Shown in pieces: positions 1-5,429 of a stretch of DNA of 6,825 nt. The translations under genes were made by a program, and so were the position numbers. Origin of the DNA: Spirochaetaceae bacterium. Its GTDB lineage: Bacteria > Spirochaetota > Spirochaetia > SZUA-6 > RPPD01. The number at the start of each line of letters is the position of its first letter. Positions within the stretch are counted from its first letter, which is position 1. Under the pieces are notes generated by a model that worked only from the letters and a program-made list of their open reading frames with translations, searched no databases and was not told the DNA's origin. The stretch is from assembly GCA_003818675.1 (NCBI GenBank), contig RPPD01000124.1, positions 1-6,825 on the forward strand, read 5' to 3'.

Positions 1-242
1 CGCTGGGGAACATGGGAAACAATGAGGCCGCGGTCAGGCTCTCGCAATACCTGGACCAGCTGAATGCCTATACTGAAAACCGCAAGGTCTATGACGAGCA
101 GATTGTCACGGCCGTTGTTCAGAGCCTGGGCAAGCTCGGTGACAAGTTTGCATTTGACTATCTGATGCGCGTCAAGTTCCTGAATTACAGCGCGGCCATC
201 AAGGCAGAAGCCGATGCTGCCATCAATAAAATCAAGTGGTAA
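1..242 (+). CDS. HEAT-repeat-like protein, C-terminal fragment (5' end outside window)
   Basis: The frame is open to the left edge, so only the last 79 residues are visible. The ATG at position 12 is probably internal, because the codons before it (L-G-N) continue the same pattern. The fragment is helical and shows two copies of a HEAT-like helix signature: L-G-N-M-G-N-N-E-A-A, then a long helix, then S-L-G-K-L-G-D-K-F-A-F-D. It closes with an alanine-rich helix ending A-A-I-N-K-I-K-W. HEAT repeats are protein-binding scaffolds, so a binding or structural role is inferred, but the partner is unknown. No catalytic motif is visible. A strong terminator hairpin begins 14 bases past the stop, which suggests this gene ends its own transcription unit. 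An armadillo/PBS-lyase-type repeat is an alternative label for the same fold. The signal sequence, if there is one, lies outside the window. Confidence 0.6.
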   Translation, partial: LGNMGNNEAAVRLSQYLDQLNAYTENRKVYDEQIVTAVVQSLGKLGDKFAFDYLMRVKFLNYSAAIKAEADAAINKIKW

Positions 243-1752
243 TCACGTAATCCGTGGCTGGGAGCTCCATGCAGGAGCTCCCAGCATTTTCTTTGCAAGC
301 ATTGCGGCACTCACGGGAATCTTTTCAGTTTACATTTCAGACTCAAACTTATCATGGGCGTTGATTTTTCTGTCCTTCCCTTTTGCGGCGGCTGGAGTGG
401 CTTTTCGCACATATGCCGTGCAAAAAACGAAATACGGACTTGTTCCCATCGCGGTTGCCGTAGGATTGTTTGTCGGGGGGATACAGAGCCTGGGGATGGA
501 AGCAAACCATGCCCGGGCTGCCACTGGCATACCCCTGGACCATGTGAAACAGTATGTACTGGTTTTGGACGGGGACACTATACGATCCGCCACAGGGAAT
601 GAAGTGTTTTCCGGACATCTTGAGAGTGTTTCAAGCAATGAGCAGGATATTACAACATCCGCATGCGGAACCGTACTTGTTATTGCCAAAGACACACAGG
701 CAATGGTCGCAGGAGACCGGATTGCGATTAAGGCCGGACTTTCACCTGCGCAGGATGACGCGGGCGCATCGTTCATCTCGTTTGCAAAGGGCAGGGATAT
801 CACTCTGCTTGGGATGACAAATCCCCTTTTTTTGATCAGAAAACAGATACTGCAGGAATTGTCTGCAAAAATTAGCCTTTTGGGAGATCGTGCTCCAGGA
901 TTTTTCAAGGCGCTGTTTCTGGGGATAAGGACAGACCTGGATTTCTCCTTGCGCGAATCATTTCTGAAAACAGGGAGCCTGCATTTGCTGGCACTTTCAG
1001 GACTGAATGTGGGCATGGTTGTGTTTCTTGTCATGTTCCTCCTTTATCCGCTTGCGGACAAAAGGATCAAGGTTATCATCAGTGTTGTGATTGCTGTGTT
1101 CTATCTTTTCCTTGCAGGTCCCTCGCCGTCGCTCGTGCGCGCTGTGCTCATGGTTGCAATTGGCGGCATTTGTTATCTTTTATCCCGCGAAACAAGAGCC
1201 CTGGATGTGCTTGCCGCAAGTGCCTGTATCATGCTGCTGGTCGCTCCCGCTGATGTTAAGACCCTGTCATTCCAGCTTTCATATGCAGCGCTGGCAGGTA
1301 TTCTGATTTTGGGCAAAAGAATTGACTCCTGTCTGATACCGTGGCTTCCGTCTAAAATCCGCGCCCTGGTTTCAATGACGCTATCGGCACAGGTTTTCAC
1401 TCTGCCGCTCGTCTTTTCTGCTTTTGGTGCATGGTATCCGTCAGGGATAGTTGCATCGCTTTTTCTCATACCCATGGTCACTATATTCTTCTGGGCAGGA
1501 CTTCTGCTCCTGCCGATCTCGCTTGTTCCAGTACCCGCTATCCAGTTTATCTGCGGCTTTATCATGGATTTTCTATATGACATGATAGGCAGCGTTGCGC
1601 AGTTTTTCGCTCAGGCACCTGGTGTTGTCATCAAATGGGAAAACTGGTACTGGATTCCCTCGGCAATTATCTGTATTATGTTGGCAAGCAGGATACCAGG
1701 AAAAATTATCAATGAATTACGACAGCCCAAAGGAAATACGAAAGCTTCTTGA
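214..1752 (+). CDS. comEC: ComEC/Rec2-family DNA uptake channel protein, short form without metallo-beta-lactamase domain
   Basis: This is an inner-membrane protein of 512 residues from the ATG at 214. ComEC carries single-stranded DNA across the inner membrane during natural transformation. The N-terminus has three hydrophobic segments (about 25-41, 48-64 and 74-90). A beta-rich soluble stretch (about 105-200) resembles the DUF4131/OB-like region. The polytopic competence core follows, with its family motifs: H257-L-L-A-L-S-G-L-N-V-G267, G302-P-S-P-S-L-V-R309-A and L351-S-F-Q-L-S-Y357. Full-length relatives usually run to 700-800 residues and end in a metallo-beta-lactamase domain. Here the protein stops after the last membrane helices, with no HxHxDH motif. 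The start is uncertain. ATG 214 overlaps the upstream gene by 29 bases, has only a weak ribosome site (aagg at 201-204), and puts a terminator hairpin inside codons 15-24. The next in-frame start, TTG 361, would remove the first membrane helix. The 3' end overlaps rsmA by 41 bases. Family confidence is high; start confidence is low. Confidence 0.88.
   Translation: MLPSIKSSGNHVIRGWELHAGAPSIFFASIAALTGIFSVYISDSNLSWALIFLSFPFAAAGVAFRTYAVQKTKYGLVPIAVAVGLFVGGIQSLGMEANHARAATGIPLDHVKQYVLVLDGDTIRSATGNEVFSGHLESVSSNEQDITTSACGTVLVIAKDTQAMVAGDRIAIKAGLSPAQDDAGASFISFAKGRDITLLGMTNPLFLIRKQILQELSAKISLLGDRAPGFFKALFLGIRTDLDFSLRESFLKTGSLHLLALSGLNVGMVVFLVMFLLYPLADKRIKVIISVVIAVFYLFLAGPSPSLVRAVLMVAIGGICYLLSRETRALDVLAASACIMLLVAPADVKTLSFQLSYAALAGILILGKRIDSCLIPWLPSKIRALVSMTLSAQVFTLPLVFSAFGAWYPSGIVASLFLIPMVTIFFWAGLLLLPISLVPVPAIQFICGFIMDFLYDMIGSVAQFFAQAPGVVIKWENWYWIPSAIICIMLASRIPGKIINELRQPKGNTKAS
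257..294 (+). terminator. Intrinsic (Rho-independent) terminator or attenuator
   Basis: A perfect 12-bp inverted repeat (257-268 against 274-285, arm gctgggagctcc) with a 5-base loop (atgca) is followed directly by a T-rich tract, attttcttt. This is the classic shape of an intrinsic terminator reading on the plus strand. On the minus strand no T-run follows the stem. It starts 14 bases after the stop of the HEAT-like gene, where its terminator would be expected. It also lies inside the open frame of comEC if that gene starts at 214, so it could instead act as an attenuator controlling comEC-rsmA-pgsA. Confidence 0.75.
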
Positions 1753-2599
1753 ATCGCATGGCCTGGCCTTAAAGAAGCGGTGGGGACAGAACTTTCTCAT
1801 AAACAGGAGTGCCCGCCTTCGCATTGCTGACCTGATCGGTTCTTCTGCTTCCGATACAGTCTGGGAAATCGGGCCAGGACTTGGGGCCATGACAACTCTC
1901 CTTCTTGAGCGCGCAGGGAGGGTGATTGCCTTTGAAATAGATTACGGGATGATACGTGCGCTGCTTTCCCTGCTTGGCAGCGCGCAAAACCTTGTGGTAA
2001 GGGATGGCGATGCAATCACGCGTTTTGCGGATACTGTTGCAGAATTTGGAAAGCCTGGCTCTATTTTGGGCAATTTGCCATACAGCTCTGCATCAAAAAT
2101 CATAAGCACGATAATAGAGCAGGGGATAAAACCCAGGGTCATGATATTTACAGTTCAAAAGGAGCTTGCGCAGAGGATTTGCGCCAGACCAGGATCAAAA
2201 AACTATTCCTCGTTTTCAGTTTTCTGCCAGGCATATTTTGACATCAAGGGCTCCGGAGACCTCTCGGGAGGTTCCTTCTATCCGGAGCCAGAGGTTGTCT
2301 CCACAGTGATTTCCATGATTCCGTGCAAGGATGCTCCTGATGGAGAATATGCAGGCATTTTCACAAAGATCCTGCGGTCCGGTTTTTCCTCCCGCAGGAA
2401 AATGTTGTTGAGGAACCTGCTTGCAGGAGCTGCAGTAGATGATTCTTTGAAGGAAAGGCTTTGCGCTTTTTTTAGAGAAAACAGTATTTCTGAAAAGGCC
2501 AGGGCCGAGGAACTGGATGTCGCAACCTGGACACGACTCGCGCGTTTTTGCGCCGGGGATCCCGCATTTAAAGCGGAAATAAAAGGAGAAAATATATGA
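1712..2599 (+). CDS. rsmA: 16S rRNA (adenine(1518)-N6/adenine(1519)-N6)-dimethyltransferase RsmA/KsgA
   Basis: This is a cytoplasmic enzyme of 295 residues that uses S-adenosylmethionine to dimethylate two adjacent adenines in the 3'-terminal hairpin of 16S rRNA, late in 30S assembly. The visible motifs are the N-terminal K22-R-W-G-Q-N-F-L29, motif I E52-I-G-P-G-L-G58 that binds SAM, the acidic end of strand 2 (F-E75-I-D77), G-D near residues 99-100, and the catalytic N121-L-P-Y124. Also present are a Y-P-E-P-E-V-V-S stretch and the C-terminal R228-R-K230...R-N235 signature. The length is normal for the family. The frame stays open upstream to 1595, but ATG 1712 gives the normal N-terminus and has an AGGA at 1698-1701. 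It overlaps comEC by 41 bases and shares an ATGA junction with pgsA, so translational coupling in one operon is likely. After the catalytic N-L-P-Y the sequence reads S-S-A-S rather than the common N-I-S/T. Confidence 0.95.
   Translation: MNYDSPKEIRKLLESHGLALKKRWGQNFLINRSARLRIADLIGSSASDTVWEIGPGLGAMTTLLLERAGRVIAFEIDYGMIRALLSLLGSAQNLVVRDGDAITRFADTVAEFGKPGSILGNLPYSSASKIISTIIEQGIKPRVMIFTVQKELAQRICARPGSKNYSSFSVFCQAYFDIKGSGDLSGGSFYPEPEVVSTVISMIPCKDAPDGEYAGIFTKILRSGFSSRRKMLLRNLLAGAAVDDSLKERLCAFFRENSISEKARAEELDVATWTRLARFCAGDPAFKAEIKGENI
2583..2588 (+). promoter_or_regulatory. Ribosome binding site of pgsA
   Basis: AAGGAG lies 7 bases before the ATG at 2596, inside the last codons of rsmA. It is the clearest Shine-Dalgarno match in the window and fixes the pgsA start at the ATGA overlap. 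Confidence 0.8.
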
Positions 2600-3171
2600 G
2601 CTTTCGTTCTGACATCCTCAAGGTTCCAAATCTGCTTTCCCTCTCTCGGATTGTCCTTGCACCTGCAGCGTTTTATCTTTTTCAGATCCCGGGCATGGAG
2701 GGCAAGCTCATATGCATTGTCTTCCTTGGCATGCTTTTCTTGACAGATCTCTTTGACGGAATACTCGCAAGGAAACTGGACCAGAAGAGTGAGCTTGGCA
2801 GGATTCTGGATCCGCTCGGAGACAAAGTGCTGGTTGCCGTTCTTTTTATTGCGCTTATATTCTACAGGGGCGTGCCATGGTGGCTGGTGGCAATCATACT
2901 TGTCCGTGATCTGGTGATTCTTGTTGCAGGGCTTTACATCAAGAAGACAAGGAACATGATCATCGAGTCAAATATCTGGGGCAAGCTCTCCACAACATTT
3001 CTCATGCTCACGGTAATTTTACTGATAATTGAAGACTTTCCATATATCACGTGGGGTCTTTTTGCCGCAGGGCTTTTATTTTTGCTTATATCGTCGATCA
3101 CTTATCTTGTGATTTTCATTAAGACAGTCAGCCCCGCTTCTTCCCGCCTAAAAAAACCACAGCGGTCTTGA
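2596..3171 (+). CDS. pgsA: CDP-diacylglycerol--glycerol-3-phosphate 3-phosphatidyltransferase (phosphatidylglycerophosphate synthase)
   Basis: This is an inner-membrane protein of 191 residues in the CDP-alcohol phosphatidyltransferase family. The expected reaction is CDP-diacylglycerol plus sn-glycerol-3-phosphate giving phosphatidylglycerophosphate and CMP, the committed step to phosphatidylglycerol and cardiolipin. The diagnostic motif is complete: D51-x2-D54-G55-x2-A58-R59-x8-G68-x3-D72-x3-D76, with the four aspartates that bind metal and CDP. The N-terminal V-P-N-L-L-S-L-S-R-I motif (residues 10-19) and a P at 23 fit PgsA. About five to six membrane helices are visible, near residues 10-30, 37-53, 80-92, 94-112, 130-146 and 151-174, and the length is typical. 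The ATG overlaps the rsmA stop and has a strong ribosome site. The last 44 bases overlap the end of the convergent rarA fusion gene, and the basic tail S-R-L-K-K-P-Q-R-S is encoded there. Another CDP-alcohol transferase specificity cannot be excluded from motifs alone. Confidence 0.87.
   Translation: MSFRSDILKVPNLLSLSRIVLAPAAFYLFQIPGMEGKLICIVFLGMLFLTDLFDGILARKLDQKSELGRILDPLGDKVLVAVLFIALIFYRGVPWWLVAIILVRDLVILVAGLYIKKTRNMIIESNIWGKLSTTFLMLTVILLIIEDFPYITWGLFAAGLLFLLISSITYLVIFIKTVSPASSRLKKPQRS
3128..3171. other. Tail-to-tail coding overlap of pgsA and the rarA fusion, with an A7 run
   Basis: The pgsA stop (3169-3171) lies beyond the rarA-fusion stop (3128-3130 on the minus strand), so 44 bases encode the C-terminus of both proteins. 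The overlap holds seven consecutive A's at 3150-3156, read as L-K-K-P in pgsA and as V-F-L on the other strand. There is no spacer in which a shared terminator could sit. Confidence 0.85.
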
Positions 3172-5407
3172 GGATTATCTCGGTAGCGGAACTGGTGGAG
3201 TTGGCCAAGTGGCCGGAACGGCCACAAAGAAGGTGAATCAGGCTCTTCCTGAACTCGGTGAATCCATCAGGTCCAAGCTTTTTTAAAAGCACGTTGCCAT
3301 AGGAACGCTGCTGTGCGTTCGCATCAAGCCATCTGTCAATCAGTTTTTCCGTAACAGTCACACGGTTTTCAAAGCTTTTTACATCACTGGTTTCCACGGA
3401 TAGACCGTTTGCGTCAAACAGCGCGGAAAGCGATTGTGCAGATTGCGGTTCGGTCCCTGTATTGAGGGAGTTTTCCGGCTGTAAAATATCTTCCTCAGCT
3501 TCCAGGAGTATCTGGCCACCCTCTTTCCAGAGCAAGAGAACTGCGGATGAAAGCATGTCTGATTCTTTTTTAAGCATCTCGGCAAAAGCAAAGCCTGCCT
3601 TGTCAGATAAAAGCCGGCAGAGGTTACAAACAGCCTTTATCCTGTCTTGAACTGTGCAAAAGACATTTCTTCCGACAGCAAAATCATAAACACCAGGTGC
3701 ATTTGCATTGGCAAGGGAATCCGGTGAAATTGAATCTATTGAAGCGCGGAGGATAAAGGGCCGCGAGAGTTCGTCCATCTGTCCTGCGTAATGCGAAATG
3801 ATCAGGGCATCACTTTCCTGCAGGACAAGTCCTGTAACAGCTCCTTCAGGGCAGGAGCGCAGAGCCTCCCAGAGTAAAAGCCCCCGGCCTGAATTGCAGT
3901 CAAGCACGCGTGAGTGCCGCGCGGGTTTGAGCAATGCAAAAATGCGGTCCCGTATTTCTTTGGCCTGAAGGCTCAAAGTTCCTGCTGCACGCATCAACCA
4001 GAGCTCCCGACCCTTGTCTGATGGGGAAAATGAAAGGATCTCGGGCGACATGGTGCCGGCAGTTGCCTCCAGCTGTTCCTCTCGCCTTCGCGCGACTGAT
4101 TCTGCTATTTGCTTTTCATACCCGATTTTGCCTGGCTGATAGAAGAGTTTTCCCGCAAGTCCCTGGGGCAGATACTGCTGTGCGACCCAGTGGTCTGCGT
4201 AGGCATGGGGGTACATGTATCCTTCGCCGTGGCCGAATCCTTCCTTGTCGCGGCTTGCATCCTTCAGGTGGCGGGGCACTTCCTCCTGCTTTTCCATTTC
4301 AACCTGGGCCAATGCGTCAAAGAATCCCATGACAGAGTTGGATTTGGGTGCAGTGGCCAGGTACAGTGTTGCACTTGCAAGATGGTAGCGTCCTTCTGGA
4401 AGCCCGATGCGGTCAAACACGCTTGCCGCCGCCTGCACATAGACAAGGGCCTGCGGATCCGCCATGCCCACGTCCTCGCATGCAAAGATCAACATTCGGC
4501 GGAAGATGAACCTGGGGTCCTCTCCGGCGGCGACCATTCTTGCAAGCCAGTAAAAAGCGGCATCGGGATCTGAGCCCCTGAGGGACTTTATATAGGCGCT
4601 TATTGTATCAAAATGAGCGTCGCCGTCACGGTCGTAGAGCAGGGCTTTTTTCTGTATGCTCTCTTCCGCGGCTGCAAGCGTGACATGGATTTTTTCTCCG
4701 GGAGCAGGCGGAAACCTGTCAGGCGTTGTTTCAACCGCCAGTTCAATCGCGTTTAAAAGGCTCCTCGCGTCTCCGTCCGCAATTTTAACAAGGTGTGCGA
4801 GCGCTTCCTTGTCTATTGTAACCTTGAAATTTCCATAACCGCGGATGGGATCAGAGATTGCACTCGCAGCAATTTTATCCATGTCTCTTTGAGTAAGCGG
4901 GAGAAGCTGGAAAATGCGCGAGCGCGATACCAGTGCGGAGTTGACTTCAAAGTATGGATTCTGTGTGGTGGCACCGATTAATATCACCGTACCGTTTTCA
5001 ACCCAGGGCAACAGTGCGTCCTGCTGACTCTTGTTCCAGCGATGGACTTCGTCAACAAACAGGATGGTCTTCTCGTCGTGAAACGCCCTGCGTTCCTGTG
5101 CCTCGGCGACCATGGTTCTGATCTCGGCTACGCCTGAGAGCACCGCGTTTAATGTGGAGAAATGGCTTTTTGTGGTGTTGGCAATAACCCTTGCAAGGGT
5201 TGTCTTGCCCGTGCCTGGCGGTCCCCAGAAAATGAGTGACGAGAGCTGGTCCCGCTGTATGGCCCTGCGTAAAAGCCGGCCCGGTCCCAGGATGTGCTCC
5301 TGGCCAGCGTATTCTTCAATTGTCCTGGGCCGCATGCGCGAGGCGAGTGGTTCATATGCACTGCGCGGGTCATTGGAGCCATGCGGTGCTTTCTCAAAGA
5401 GTTCCAT
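3128..5407 (-). CDS. rarA: RarA/MgsA-type AAA+ ATPase fused to a C-terminal methyltransferase-like domain
   Basis: This is a cytoplasmic protein of 759 residues; ordinary RarA is about 420-450. Residues 1-445 are a complete RarA, a replication-fork-associated clamp-loader-like ATPase. They contain the R24-M-R-P27 start motif, Walker A G62-P-P-G-T-G-K-T69, Walker B I115-L-F-V-D-E120-V-H-R, sensor 1 G145-A-T-T-Q-N-P151, S161-R-S-R164, sensor 2 G212-D-A-R215, the tetramerisation region (R277-G-S-D-P-D-A, E311-D-V-G, A353-P-K-S-N-S-V359) and the terminal G396-Y-M-Y-P-H401. Residues about 446-759 form a second region with a Rossmann-like segment (R500-V-L-D-C-N-S-G-R-G509 then L-L-L-W-E-A-L) resembling motif I of class I methyltransferases, but degenerate. 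A RarA plus unknown-domain fusion class is known, to my recollection, in cyanobacteria and others. The ATG is the only sensible start, because an in-frame TGA lies four codons upstream; its ribosome site is weak (agg). It follows the TIGR03545-like gene by 22 bases and is probably cotranscribed with it. Confidence 0.9.
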   Translation of the reverse strand: MELFEKAPHGSNDPRSAYEPLASRMRPRTIEEYAGQEHILGPGRLLRRAIQRDQLSSLIFWGPPGTGKTTLARVIANTTKSHFSTLNAVLSGVAEIRTMVAEAQERRAFHDEKTILFVDEVHRWNKSQQDALLPWVENGTVILIGATTQNPYFEVNSALVSRSRIFQLLPLTQRDMDKIAASAISDPIRGYGNFKVTIDKEALAHLVKIADGDARSLLNAIELAVETTPDRFPPAPGEKIHVTLAAAEESIQKKALLYDRDGDAHFDTISAYIKSLRGSDPDAAFYWLARMVAAGEDPRFIFRRMLIFACEDVGMADPQALVYVQAAASVFDRIGLPEGRYHLASATLYLATAPKSNSVMGFFDALAQVEMEKQEEVPRHLKDASRDKEGFGHGEGYMYPHAYADHWVAQQYLPQGLAGKLFYQPGKIGYEKQIAESVARRREEQLEATAGTMSPEILSFSPSDKGRELWLMRAAGTLSLQAKEIRDRIFALLKPARHSRVLDCNSGRGLLLWEALRSCPEGAVTGLVLQESDALIISHYAGQMDELSRPFILRASIDSISPDSLANANAPGVYDFAVGRNVFCTVQDRIKAVCNLCRLLSDKAGFAFAEMLKKESDMLSSAVLLLWKEGGQILLEAEEDILQPENSLNTGTEPQSAQSLSALFDANGLSVETSDVKSFENRVTVTEKLIDRWLDANAQQRSYGNVLLKKLGPDGFTEFRKSLIHLLCGRSGHLANSTSSATEIILKTAVVFLGGKKRG
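3209..3225. repeat. Perfect GC-rich hairpin just downstream of pgsA, inside the rarA fusion gene
   Basis: A 7-bp perfect inverted repeat, gtggccg (3209-3215) and cggccac (3219-3225), surrounds a 3-base loop. The 8-base palindrome ttggccaa at 3201-3208 is adjacent. The hairpin starts 38 bases past the pgsA stop, where a 3' end of the plus-strand operon would be expected. No T-run follows on either strand, so it is not a standard intrinsic terminator. It could stabilise the 3' end of the message or reflect the codons of the minus-strand gene (C-G-R-S-G-H-L-A region). Confidence 0.3.
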
Positions 5408-5429
5408 TTGTGCCTGTCATAATGCCGCG

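Noticed and set aside
295..360. A promoter between the hairpin and the body of comEC
   Set aside because: I looked for paired -35/-10 boxes (for example TTGCGG at 302-307) but found no acceptable -10 at normal spacing.
330..1034. A 234-codon open frame on the minus strand opposite comEC
   Set aside because: It is Ser/Pro/Thr-rich with no recognisable domain, lies wholly antisense to a motif-supported membrane protein, and has no clear ribosome site.
1595..1711. An N-terminal extension of RsmA by 39 residues
   Set aside because: The extra codons lie within the comEC membrane-helix region, add no family sequence, and ATG 1712 matches the normal RsmA N-terminus.
2262..2275. Small inverted repeat acctc/gaggt within rsmA
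   Set aside because: A 5-bp stem in the middle of a well-conserved gene is expected by chance.
3097..3117. A possible terminator, atcac/gtgat stem followed by tttc
   Set aside because: The stem is only 5 bp, the T-tract is short, and it lies inside the pgsA coding region 50 bases before its stop.
3146..3175. Minus-strand terminator made of AAGACC, loop, GGTTTT and a T7 run
   Set aside because: The stem needs a G-T wobble and only 5 other pairs, and it would end transcription before the rarA-fusion stop codon.
3277..3290. Palindrome gcttttttaaaagc
   Set aside because: It is AT-rich with a 2-base loop, sits in the coding region for L-L-K-K-L, and has no matching T-run; likely chance.
4109..4573. 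A 154-codon plus-strand open frame inside the rarA fusion gene
   Set aside because: It is antisense to the conserved RarA tetramerisation region, and its His/Cys-rich composition looks like a reverse reading of that gene rather than a protein.
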